This document shows, piece after piece, positions 39,012 to 48,755 of a stretch of 64,000 nt of DNA. Each line of letters starts with the position of its first letter. Position 1 is the first letter of the stretch. Position numbers and translations under genes: made by a program. The notes under the pieces are model-generated. The model saw nothing but the letters and a program-made list of their open reading frames with translations, did no database searches and was not told the origin of the DNA. The stretch is from Luteimonas colneyensis (GTDB taxonomy: Bacteria > Pseudomonadota > Gammaproteobacteria > Xanthomonadales > Xanthomonadaceae): contig NZ_JACSQJ010000003.1 in assembly GCF_014836665.1 (NCBI RefSeq), positions 186,001 through 250,000 of the forward strand, read 5' to 3'.

Positions 39012-40147
39012 TGCGAATCGCTTTCCTGTGCAAGCGCCGCTACATGGGCAAGGACGTGATCCTTGATCGCTATGCGCGACTTTACGAGATCCCGCGCCAG
39101 CTTGCCCGCCTGGGACATGAGGTCCGTGGCTATTGCCTCGATTACGGGCGCGGCGCTCCAGGTGAATGGATACACGACGGGAGCCCAGGCACTCTCCACT
39201 GGGAATCACGCCCCCTCGGCCGGCTTGGTCTACCCGGCCTGCTGCGCTATCCCGCCTCGCTGCTTCGCAGGCTTCGAGCCTTCCGGCCAGACATGCTGGT
39301 CGCGGCATCCGACATTCCGCACGTGGCACTGGGCCGACTCCTGTCGGATCGTCTTGAAGTGCCCTATGTCGTCGATCTCTACGACAACTTCGAAGGATTT
39401 GGACAAGCGCGCATTCCCTGCTTCGTCCCGATGCTGCGCTGGGGAACCCGAGGCGCGGCCTTGGTGACGACCACCAGTGAGCCGCTGCGGCAGCTTGTCG
39501 TCAACGGGTATGGGCTGCCTGGTGAATGTGTGGTCACCATGCCCAGCAGCGTGGACAAGGCGGTGTTCCATCGACAAGACGCGATAGGCGCGCGCCGCAA
39601 GCTCGGGCTTCCGCTTGATATGCCGCTGATCGGTACCGCCGGCGGCCTTTACCGCGACAAAGGCATCGCGGCTCTATATGCAGCATGGGAGCGCATCCGG
39701 TCCGGCAGGCCGGATGTCCACCTGGTCCTGGCCGGCCCGTATCGGGGCGAACTTCCGCCACCTCGCGACGAGCGCGTGCACTACCTGGGCGAGATGGCGC
39801 ACAACGACGTCGCCACCCTGTTCAGCGCACTGGACGTCGGCGTGATCTCCGTGCTCGACACCGCCTTCGGCCGCTACTGCTTTCCGCAGAAAGCCTATGA
39901 AATGCTGGCTTGCGGCCTGCCCGTGGCTGCTGCCGACGTGGGAGCCATGTCGGACCTTTTCCGTGACTGTCCCACGGCATTGTTTACTGCCGACGACCCG
40001 AGCGGGCTGGCCGATGCGGTACTGCGACAGCTTGCACGGCCAACCACCGCCGACATCGCCGTGCCGGACTGGGCGGCACTGGTGGGCTCGATCGAACCGT
40101 CGCTGCGTCGCCTGGCCGCTCAGCGGCACTTGGCCGTCGCCACGTAG
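39011..40147 (+). CDS. GT4-like glycosyltransferase
   Basis: A 378-residue GT-B enzyme. The N-terminal domain starts MRIAFLCKRRYMGKD and includes VPYVVDLYDNFEGFG. The C-terminal nucleotide-binding domain has GTAGGLYRDKGI, HLVLAGPYRGEL and the donor-site element GRYCFPQKAYEMLACGLPVAAAD. Sugar specificity is unknown. It is the last plus-strand gene of the glycan operon. Its 3' end overlaps the convergent methyltransferase gene by 28 bases. Confidence 0.82.
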   Translation: MRIAFLCKRRYMGKDVILDRYARLYEIPRQLARLGHEVRGYCLDYGRGAPGEWIHDGSPGTLHWESRPLGRLGLPGLLRYPASLLRRLRAFRPDMLVAASDIPHVALGRLLSDRLEVPYVVDLYDNFEGFGQARIPCFVPMLRWGTRGAALVTTTSEPLRQLVVNGYGLPGECVVTMPSSVDKAVFHRQDAIGARRKLGLPLDMPLIGTAGGLYRDKGIAALYAAWERIRSGRPDVHLVLAGPYRGELPPPRDERVHYLGEMAHNDVATLFSALDVGVISVLDTAFGRYCFPQKAYEMLACGLPVAAADVGAMSDLFRDCPTALFTADDPSGLADAVLRQLARPTTADIAVPDWAALVGSIEPSLRRLAAQRHLAVAT

Positions 40148-40851
40148 CCATCCCCAAGGTCGAGGCGATAGAAAAACCGCTGCACGACCTTGAAGGGCAA
40201 GACCAGGTTTCCACTGAACACCTTCAGCCAGCGCCTGATCGTGGGGGGCTTGCCCTGCGCGCTGCGGATGCTGCGCTGCTGGGGGCTCATGCCTTGATGC
40301 CCCGTCTCGTGGCGAACCAGGTAGTTGGAGAACCGCCTGGTGAGCTCGGTGATTGGGTATCCGTAGTTGACGATATGGATATCAACGAACCCGGCCGATT
40401 CGAGGAGGTCGCACAGCTGCCGCTTCTCGTAGCGCCGGACATGTCCGACCAGTTCGTCCGACTTGCCGTACTTTCGCTGGTGGGCCGGCACCGACACCAT
40501 CAGGCGGCCACCGGGCCGGAGATACGCCGCCCACTCCGTCAGCGCGGCGACATCGTCTTCGATGTGCTCCAGCACCTCGAAGGACAGGAGGTAGTCGAAC
40601 GAGGCTTCCGGCAGCAGCGAGAGGTCATCCACAACCCGGATGGCCTCCCCGTGGACCGCAAGGTTGTCGCGCATCATCTGTCGACTGTCCGCGCCGAGAT
40701 CATGGCAAACGCCATGAAAACCGCGTTCCAGCCACAGACGCGTCATGCCACCCGTTCCTGCTCCCGTTTCCAGGAAGCTGCCTGCGGACCAACCTGCGCT
40801 CATATCGGCCACACAGCTTTCACGAAGCACCAGCTTGGGCTGCTTTGCCAT
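40120..40851 (-). CDS. SAM-dependent methyltransferase (Methyltransf_11/UbiE-like)
   Basis: A 243-residue protein: FLETGAGTGGMTRLWLERG (motif I), the FDYLLSFEVLEHIEDD segment (motif IV, with the usual EVLEH) and LRPGGRLMVSVPAH. The C-terminal ~80 residues are basic. Located beside two glycosyltransferase genes of the same strand, it may methylate a sugar, but no specific substrate can be named. It is six bases downstream of the GT4 gene at 40858. Confidence 0.78.
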   Translation of the reverse strand: MAKQPKLVLRESCVADMSAGWSAGSFLETGAGTGGMTRLWLERGFHGVCHDLGADSRQMMRDNLAVHGEAIRVVDDLSLLPEASFDYLLSFEVLEHIEDDVAALTEWAAYLRPGGRLMVSVPAHQRKYGKSDELVGHVRRYEKRQLCDLLESAGFVDIHIVNYGYPITELTRRFSNYLVRHETGHQGMSPQQRSIRSAQGKPPTIRRWLKVFSGNLVLPFKVVQRFFYRLDLGDGYVATAKCR

Positions 40852-40857
40852 CCGTTG

Positions 40858-42096
40858 TTATCTCCCGTGAAAACTGTCGACGAGCAGCGTCGCATAGCCG
40901 TCCGCGATGCGTGCCCAGTCCACGTGCCGAGCGGCGGCGGTGCGGATACGACAGGCCCGCTCCTGGGCCAAAACCGGATCGGCAAGCACCTCGATGATCC
41001 TGGATGCCAAGGCTGCTTCATCCCGCGCATCGACGCAGACGTCTGCGCGATCGCGTCCCAACAGGTCACCGATTCCCGGTATGTCGCCTGCCACCACGGG
41101 GCAGCCGCAGGACACCGCCTCCATGAGGGCAACGGGCAAACCTTCCTGGTCACCGGATCCAGCCCGGACGAATGGAGCAACGAAAACCGCCGCGCTTCGG
41201 TAATGGTCGGGAAGCTCTGATTGCGGCAGTGCTCCCGTGAAACGCACTACCGACTCAAGCCCCAACTGGCGGACCTGCTCGCGCAGTGCCTCTTCATCGG
41301 GACCAAAGCCTGCAATGGTCAGGTAGGCATCAGGAATAGCATCGAGCAGGCGTGGCATTGCCGAAAGCAGGTGCCGGACGCCCTTCTTCTCCACGAGTCG
41401 GCCGACGAAAAGGATGCCGTTCCTGGACCGCTCTATTGCCGGATCCGGAGTGAATCGCCCCTCCACATCCACTCCCATGGGCAGGACATGGACCTTCTCG
41501 ACCGGCATTCCCGTCGACTCAAGCAGGTCGCACATGGCGCTGCTGACCACGGAGGCCGCGGACGCACGCCTGAGGACGAACCTCCGGATGCTGTTGAACA
41601 AACGCCCCCTGAGCGCGTACAGGTCAGCGCCATGGGAGGTGACGACAAACGGGACCGTCCGCCCCGGCAGCCATCCCAGGCAGGCCGCCATCAACCCCTG
41701 TGGAACCAGCCAGTGCGCATGCAGCACGTCCACCCTCAAGCGCCTGCACAGCCGCCAGCCGGCCCAAAACTGTGCCAGCACGAAGCCCGGGACCAGCAAC
41801 AGTTTCCACGGGTGCAGCTTGAGGTTGGTAACGATGCCACCGCCGTTGACCAGGGTTTCCAAACGGACGGGGGCATAGCGGTAGCGGTGCACTTCGACGC
41901 CGTCCATCACTTCCCTGGTGGCAGATCCCCGTGCGTGCGGGCCAAGGACATGGACGCGGAAGCGTGGAAGAAGGCGCTTCGCCAGCTCATGAACGAATCC
42001 GGGTTCGGGATCGCCAGGCCAGCGTGGATACGTCGAGGCGAGCACGAGCAGGACCGGACGGGCATCCGCTCCCCCGACGGGCAGATGCTCAGTCAT
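40858..42096 (-). CDS. GT4 family glycosyltransferase
   Basis: A 412-residue GT-B enzyme. N-terminal domain: LVLASTYPRWPGDPEPGFVHE, then DVLHAHWLVPQGL. C-terminal domain: ILFVGRLVEKKGVRHLL, GFGPDEEALREQ and the donor-binding EGLPVALMEAVSCGCPVV. It overlaps the upstream GT2 gene by 8 bases, so the three minus-strand genes (42940 to 40120) form one operon pointing toward the plus-strand glycan operon. Confidence 0.87.
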   Translation of the reverse strand: MTEHLPVGGADARPVLLVLASTYPRWPGDPEPGFVHELAKRLLPRFRVHVLGPHARGSATREVMDGVEVHRYRYAPVRLETLVNGGGIVTNLKLHPWKLLLVPGFVLAQFWAGWRLCRRLRVDVLHAHWLVPQGLMAACLGWLPGRTVPFVVTSHGADLYALRGRLFNSIRRFVLRRASAASVVSSAMCDLLESTGMPVEKVHVLPMGVDVEGRFTPDPAIERSRNGILFVGRLVEKKGVRHLLSAMPRLLDAIPDAYLTIAGFGPDEEALREQVRQLGLESVVRFTGALPQSELPDHYRSAAVFVAPFVRAGSGDQEGLPVALMEAVSCGCPVVAGDIPGIGDLLGRDRADVCVDARDEAALASRIIEVLADPVLAQERACRIRTAAARHVDWARIADGYATLLVDSFHGR

Positions 42097-42940
42097 CCCG
42101 CCGGTACGTCAGGGCCGTGATCTGCTCGGACACCAAGCCGACCAGGAAGATGATGACCGCGGCACTGAACAGCAGCAGGCTCATGTTGGTAAACCTGCCC
42201 TGCGTGAAATAGGTAAACAGGTAATAGCCCAATCCCGTCGCAAAGAACGCGCCAGACACCGGCACGAACAACTTCAACGGCGAATACAGCGTCGCAACCT
42301 TGAAGATGATCAGCAGGAACCGGATCCCGTCCCTCACCAGTCGGATATGACTCCTCCCCAGTCGCTTTGCTACCGGGATTGGCACGTAGGCTACCGGATA
42401 GGCACTCCTGAAAAACGCCATCGTGCTCGTGGTCGGATAGCTGAACCCGTTCGGCAGCAGGTGCAGGAATTCCCGGAACTTCTCCGCCCGCACCACCCGG
42501 AAGCCCGAGGTGAGGTCCTTGACCTCGAATCCCGTCATCCGGCTGGCCAGCCAGTTGTAGAAGGCATTGGCCGCCCCGCGGTGGACGCCCGCCTGCCCCG
42601 CCCAGTCGCGGGCGCCGACCACCATGTCGTAGCCCTCGCCCGCCTTCTCCAGCAGGCTGCCGATGCTCGCAGGGTCGTGCTGGCCGTCCGCATCCATGAA
42701 CACCAGAACCTCGCCGATCGCCGCGCGCGCGCCGCGCTTGATGGCGGCGCCGTTGCCCATCGAGTAGGGTGAAGAAAGCACGCGCGCACCAAGGCTGGCG
42801 GCTATATCGGCGGTGTCGTCGGTAGACCCATCATCCACCACAATCACCTCGGCGTCAGGCAGCAGTGTCCGAAGCGCAGGCAGGGTCCGACGCAGGCCTT
42901 CGGCCTCATTCTTGGCAGGCAGGATGACTGAAACGTGCAT
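42089..42940 (-). CDS. GT2 glycosyltransferase, dolichol/polyprenyl-phosphate mannosyltransferase-like, membrane anchored
   Basis: A 283-residue protein: SVILPAKNEAEGLRRTLP, VIVVDDGSTDDT, VFMDADGQHDP (DXD-like) and LTSGFRVVRAEKF. Two hydrophobic helices at the C-terminus (about 225-275) anchor it to the membrane. DPM-like enzymes make polyprenyl-phosphate sugars, which is the donor type that GT-C enzymes use; this may therefore feed the GT-C proteins of the island. ATG 42940 is preceded by GGGGAG; the longer open frame upstream lacks family similarity. Confidence 0.85.
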   Translation of the reverse strand: MHVSVILPAKNEAEGLRRTLPALRTLLPDAEVIVVDDGSTDDTADIAASLGARVLSSPYSMGNGAAIKRGARAAIGEVLVFMDADGQHDPASIGSLLEKAGEGYDMVVGARDWAGQAGVHRGAANAFYNWLASRMTGFEVKDLTSGFRVVRAEKFREFLHLLPNGFSYPTTSTMAFFRSAYPVAYVPIPVAKRLGRSHIRLVRDGIRFLLIIFKVATLYSPLKLFVPVSGAFFATGLGYYLFTYFTQGRFTNMSLLLFSAAVIIFLVGLVSEQITALTYRRDD

Positions 42941-43074
42941 GATCTCCCCTTTGCGGCAAGGGTAGCGGGATTCCCCGTCCCGCGGCAGGGTCATCGGCAG
43001 GAGCGTGACGCCCGTCGGGCTGTGGCACAGCGGACGCTTGCGCTAAAGTCTGCCCGTCGCGAAGGGGATCACCA

Positions 43075-44799
<1,725 letters not shown>

Positions 44800-44879
44800 G
44801 GGCAGGATGTCCGAACCCGGCAGCCCGTCACATACGGAAATTTCACTTTCAGCCGCAAGGGTTTAGGATGCATGCTTGC

Positions 44880-44901
44880 GGTCCGGCCGGGGTTCCGGAC
44901 C
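44880..44901 (+). other. Hairpin in the pilB-pilC gap
   Basis: GGTCCGG pairs with CCGGACC around an 8-base loop; TTTAGGGG follows. There is no U-tract. It is immediately upstream of the pilC ribosome-binding site and may act as a partial terminator or an mRNA end-protector. Confidence 0.45.
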
Positions 44902-44918
44902 TTTAGGGGAGTCCCAAG

Positions 44919-46190
44919 ATGTCAGTTACCGGTAGCGCCGCGCGATCCGCCGCGAAGAAGCCTGCTGCGCCCACGCGGCAGGGCGTGGACCTGACGCCCT
45001 TCGTCTGGCAGGGCACTGACAAGCGCGGCAAGAAGATGAAGGGCGAGCAGCAGGCGAAGAACGCCAACCTGCTGCGCGCCGAGCTTCGCCGCCAGGGCAT
45101 CACGCCGCAGGTGGTCAAGCCCAAGCCCAAACCATTGTTCGGCGCCGCGGGCAAGACGATCTCCGCCAAGGAGATCGCGGTGTTCAGCCGCCAACTGGCG
45201 ACGATGATCAAGTCGGGCGTGCCGATCGTGCAGGCGCTGGAAATCATCGCCAACGGCAACAAAAACCCCCGCATGAAGGCCATGGTCGACTCGCTGCGCT
45301 TGGACATCGAGGGCGGCTCTTCGATCTACGAGGCCATGAGCAAGCACCCGGTGCAGTTCGACGAGCTGTACCGCAACCTGGTCAAGGCCGGTGAAGGCGC
45401 AGGTGTGCTCGAGACGGTGCTCGAGACGATCGCCACCTACAAGGAAAACATCGAATCCCTGAAGGGCAAGATCAAAAAGGCGCTGTTCTACCCGGCCACG
45501 GTCGTGGCGGTCGCCCTGATCGTGAGCGCGATCCTGCTGGTCTTCGTGGTGCCGCAGTTCGAAGCGGTGTTCCAGGGCTTCGGCGCGGACCTGCCTGCGT
45601 TCACCAAGATGATCGTGGCTGCATCCGACTTCATGGTGGCCTGGTGGTGGCTGGTATTGCTGATTGTGGGCGGCACTATCTTTGCCGCGATTTTCTTCTT
45701 CAAGCGGTCCCCGGCTTTCCAGCACTTCTGCGACCGCATGATCCTGAAAGTGCCGATCATCGGCCAAGTGATGCACAACTCGTCCATCGCCCGTTTTGCC
45801 CGTACCTTGGCAACGACTTTCAAGGCCGGTGTGCCACTGGTGGAAGCACTGGACATCGTGGCCGGCGCGACCGGAAACACCGTGTATGAGAAAGCGGTGC
45901 ACAACATCAAGGACGACGTGGCCGTCGGCTACCAGCTCAACATGGCCATGAAGCAGGTCAACCTGTTCCCGCACATGGTCGTGCAAATGGCGGCCATCGG
46001 CGAGGAGGCCGGTGCGCTCGACACCATGCTGTTCAAGGTGGCCGAGTTCTACGAGGAAGAGGTCAACAACGCCGTGGACGCGCTGTCCAGCCTGCTGGAA
46101 CCGATGATCATGATCTTCATCGGCGGCGTGGTCGGCAGCATGGTCATCGGCATGTATCTCCCGATCTTCAAGCTGGCCGCGGTGGTCTGA
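44919..46190 (+). CDS. pilC: Type IV pilus inner membrane platform protein PilC
   Basis: A 423-residue GspF-family protein with two T2SSF repeats: FSRQLATMIKSGVPIVQALE and FARTLATTFKAGVPLVEALD. Hydrophobic segments are near 190-215, 235-260 and 395-420. PilC couples PilB to the pilus base. The leader TAGGGGAGTCCCAAG before the ATG resembles the pilA1 leader TAGGGGAGTTACCCAA. Confidence 0.96.
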   Translation: MSVTGSAARSAAKKPAAPTRQGVDLTPFVWQGTDKRGKKMKGEQQAKNANLLRAELRRQGITPQVVKPKPKPLFGAAGKTISAKEIAVFSRQLATMIKSGVPIVQALEIIANGNKNPRMKAMVDSLRLDIEGGSSIYEAMSKHPVQFDELYRNLVKAGEGAGVLETVLETIATYKENIESLKGKIKKALFYPATVVAVALIVSAILLVFVVPQFEAVFQGFGADLPAFTKMIVAASDFMVAWWWLVLLIVGGTIFAAIFFFKRSPAFQHFCDRMILKVPIIGQVMHNSSIARFARTLATTFKAGVPLVEALDIVAGATGNTVYEKAVHNIKDDVAVGYQLNMAMKQVNLFPHMVVQMAAIGEEAGALDTMLFKVAEFYEEEVNNAVDALSSLLEPMIMIFIGGVVGSMVIGMYLPIFKLAAVV

Positions 46191-46197
46191 CTCAGCA

Positions 46198-47058
46198 GTG
46201 GCCTTCCTCGACCAGAACCCCGAGATCGGCTACCCGCTGGTCGCAGGCCTCGGCCTGCTCGTCGGCAGCTTCCTCAACGTCGTCATCCTGCGCCTGCCGC
46301 GGCGCATGGAGTGGCAGTGGAAGCGCGACAGCCGCGAGATGCTCGGCGAGCCGGAGATTTACGACCCGCCACCGCCCGGCATCGTGGTGGAGCGCTCGCA
46401 CTGCCCGCACTGCGGCCACCAGCTGAGCTGGTACGAGAACATCCCGGTGTTCAGCTGGCTGGCGCTGCGCGGCAAGTGCCGCAACTGCAAGGCGCCGATC
46501 TCGATCCAGTACCCTGCGGTCGAGCTGCTGACGATGCTGCTGCTGCTGGCCTGTGTGTGGCGCTTCGGCTTCGGCTGGCAGGGCTTCGGCGCGGGACTGC
46601 TGACCTGCTTCCTGATCGCGCTGTCGGGCATCGACTTCCGCACGCAACTGCTGCCGGATTCGCTCACCCTGCCGCTGATGTGGCTGGGATTGATCGCGGC
46701 GGTGGAGAACCTCTACATCGGGCCCAAGGCCGCGCTGCTGGGCGCGATCGCCGGCTACGTCAGTCTGTGGAGCGTGTGGTGGGTGTTCAAGCAGCTCACC
46801 GGCAAGGAAGGCATGGGCCACGGCGACTTCAAGCTGCTGGCCGCGCTGGGCGCCTGGTGCGGCCTGGCGGGCGTGCTGCCGATCATCCTGATCTCGTCGC
46901 TGGTGGGCGCGGTGATCGGAAGCGCCTGGCTGTTCGCCAAGGGGCGCGACAAGGCCACGCCGATTCCGTTCGGCCCCTACCTGGCGATCGCCGGGTGGAT
47001 CGTCTTCATGTGGGGCGGTGACCTGATCGGGTGGTATCGGGGGATCGCGGGGTTCTGA
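46198..47058 (+). CDS. pilD: Prepilin peptidase / N-methyltransferase PilD
   Basis: A 286-residue integral membrane aspartyl protease. The cytoplasmic zinc-binding loop has C69, C72, C94 and C97 (HCPHC and KCRNC). The catalytic aspartates are D146 (SGIDFRTQLLPD) and D210 (GMGHGDFKLLA). It removes the short pilin leaders and N-methylates the new Phe1 of both PilA copies. GTG 46198 follows pilC by seven bases; no earlier in-frame start fits. Confidence 0.96.
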   Translation: MAFLDQNPEIGYPLVAGLGLLVGSFLNVVILRLPRRMEWQWKRDSREMLGEPEIYDPPPPGIVVERSHCPHCGHQLSWYENIPVFSWLALRGKCRNCKAPISIQYPAVELLTMLLLLACVWRFGFGWQGFGAGLLTCFLIALSGIDFRTQLLPDSLTLPLMWLGLIAAVENLYIGPKAALLGAIAGYVSLWSVWWVFKQLTGKEGMGHGDFKLLAALGAWCGLAGVLPIILISSLVGAVIGSAWLFAKGRDKATPIPFGPYLAIAGWIVFMWGGDLIGWYRGIAGF

Positions 47059-47264
47059 CCCGGGGCCCTGCGGCCAGCATCTGCCTGGGGCGCGCCCAAG
47101 GTCCGGCCTGAACATCGCGCCGTGCCAGGGCTGTACTGGCAGGCTTGGGATCAGCGGCCCGAATCACCGACGTCTGTTCCGCGCGCGGGACAGGCCCCGC
47201 CGGGTCGGGCGTTGCGGGTGAAGCGCGCTGGCGGCCCCGGGCATTTCCAGCCAGACTTTCCCGC

Positions 47265-47891
47265 ATGGCCCACTACACCGTTGCCCTGACCGGCGGCATC
47301 GCCTCGGGCAAGTCCGAGGTCGAACGCCGCTTCCGCGCCCTCGGGCTGCACGTGGCCGATGCTGACATCGCCGCGCGCGAGGTCGTGGCGCCCGGTACGC
47401 CGGGCCTGGCCGAGGTGGTGCAGGCCTTTGGCCCCGGAGCGCTCGGCCCGGACGGCACCATGGACCGCGCCGCGATGCGGCGGCGGGTGTTTGCCGACGA
47501 GGCCGCGCGCCGTCGCCTCGAAGCCATCATCCACCCCCGCGTGCGCGCCGCGCTGCGCGCCGCCTGCGAGGCCGCGCCGGGACCCTACGCGATCGCCGCA
47601 ATTCCGCTGTTCGCCGAAGCCGGCGCCGAGGCCTACGCGCCCTGGGTGGACCGGGTGCTGGTGGTGGACGTGCCGGTGGAGGTGCAGCTGGAACGCCTGC
47701 TCAGGCGCGACGGCATCGACGAGGCGCTGGCCTGGCGGATGATCCGCGCCCAGGCCACGCGCGGAGAACGGTTGGCAGTGGCGGATGATGTGATCGTCAA
47801 TGATGTGCCGCTCGAGGCGCTGGATGCCGAGGTGGCGTCGCTGCACCGACGCTACCTGCTCACATCGGGCGCGAAACCCGGTCAACCTTGA
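47265..47891 (+). CDS. coaE: Dephospho-CoA kinase
   Basis: A 208-residue P-loop kinase: VALTGGIASGKSEVERRF (P-loop 10-17), DADIAAREVVAPG and HPRVRAALR. It phosphorylates dephospho-CoA, the last step of coenzyme A synthesis. pilD-coaE adjacency is conserved in gammaproteobacteria. Its 3' end overlaps the convergent membrane-protein gene by 32 bases. The ATG at 47265 starts the family motif; the frame is open earlier. Confidence 0.94.
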   Translation: MAHYTVALTGGIASGKSEVERRFRALGLHVADADIAAREVVAPGTPGLAEVVQAFGPGALGPDGTMDRAAMRRRVFADEAARRRLEAIIHPRVRAALRAACEAAPGPYAIAAIPLFAEAGAEAYAPWVDRVLVVDVPVEVQLERLLRRDGIDEALAWRMIRAQATRGERLAVADDVIVNDVPLEALDAEVASLHRRYLLTSGAKPGQP

Positions 47892-48291
47892 AATTCCATG
47901 CCGCGGTCCAGGCCATGCCTATGGCCGCGCATGCACCGGACACCGCTGCAGCGATGACCTCGAGGATAGGAAGACCGTCGAAGATGACGCTGACGCTGTG
48001 GCCGAAGGGATGCGCCACGACGGCTCCTGCGAGTGCGGCTCCGAGGATCCGGAGGACGCGGCTTCGCCCCACCACTGGAATCCGCCACAGCACCGACACC
48101 AACGCACCGATGAGCGCGAACGGAGGCAACAACAGCCCATAGGCCAGCAGGACGATCTCTAAAAGTGACGGGCTGCGGGTGTCTCCCATCGGGGGGAACG
48201 CCATCAGCAGCGGTAACAGGGCCACGAGTGGACCGACCAGGCAGTACATCAACATGACCCGAAGGTTGAGCCAGGCGAGAAGCAGGCTCAT
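47860..48291 (-). CDS. Hypothetical small membrane protein
   Basis: A 143-residue protein with about four hydrophobic segments (MYCLVGPLVALLPLLMAF; VLLAYGLLLPPFALIGALV; ILGAALAGAVVAHPF; VIAAAVSGACAAIGMAW). I do not recognise a family. Its ATG overlaps the stop of the coiled-coil gene upstream (ATGA), and the cluster continues with the DUF2235 hydrolase, so it probably belongs to that module, perhaps as a membrane immunity protein (guess). It overlaps coaE tail to tail. Confidence 0.65.
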   Translation of the reverse strand: MSLLLAWLNLRVMLMYCLVGPLVALLPLLMAFPPMGDTRSPSLLEIVLLAYGLLLPPFALIGALVSVLWRIPVVGRSRVLRILGAALAGAVVAHPFGHSVSVIFDGLPILEVIAAAVSGACAAIGMAWTAAWNFKVDRVSRPM

Positions 48292-48755
48292 GGACCCGGC
48301 ACCGGTGGAAGTCTTGCCGCGACCGGCCTGTAATCCCCTGCCGCGCTGCCTTCGATGCGCGCGCACAGTCGCTCGCCGCACACGCTGAGGTCGGCCCCGT
48401 TGATGGTTTGCAGGAGCGCCCTCTCCCGATGGATGGCATCGAGTTCGCGCCTGGCCGAATCCAGTGCCAGACCCGCGCCGGTGATCGCCACCAGCGACCC
48501 GAGCAGCAGGGCGGCCGATGCGAGCCAGACCCACCGGACACGGGCCACGTGTGCCTGGTGCCCGGCGGCCACCACTTGGGTGCGTTCCACTGCCAGCGCT
48601 TGCGCGGCGGTCGCGCCTTGCCTCGCCAAGGCTGCACTTGCCGCTTCCACCTGTTCCACGGCTTGTGCGCTGCGTTCGTCCAGACGCGCAGCTACTGCAG
48701 CCAGCTGCAGGGCGAACTCGCGCGGGTCGGTCCCCTCCGGCGGCGTTGTATTCAT
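48288..48755 (-). CDS. Hypothetical coiled-coil/membrane protein
   Basis: A 155-residue protein. Residues about 13-65 are an Ala/Glu-rich helix likely to form a coiled coil (LDERSAQAVEQVEAASAALA), followed by one transmembrane segment (VWLASAALLLGSLVAITGAGL, about 76-96) and a ~55-residue tail with two cysteines (SVCGERLC). The architecture recalls relaxase-associated or MbeB-like small proteins, but I see no specific match. It overlaps both neighbours by 4 bases, so it is part of the DUF2235 operon. Confidence 0.65.
   Translation of the reverse strand: MNTTPPEGTDPREFALQLAAVAARLDERSAQAVEQVEAASAALARQGATAAQALAVERTQVVAAGHQAHVARVRWVWLASAALLLGSLVAITGAGLALDSARRELDAIHRERALLQTINGADLSVCGERLCARIEGSAAGDYRPVAARLPPVPGP

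Noticed and set aside
43025-43055. TGTGGCAC ... CTTGCGC before pilB as a sigma54 promoter
   Set aside because: The GG to GC spacing is several bases too long for a -24/-12 promoter.
48288-48755. Plasmid mobilisation protein
   Set aside because: The coiled coil plus membrane segment is not specific and no relaxase, oriT or plasmid gene is present.
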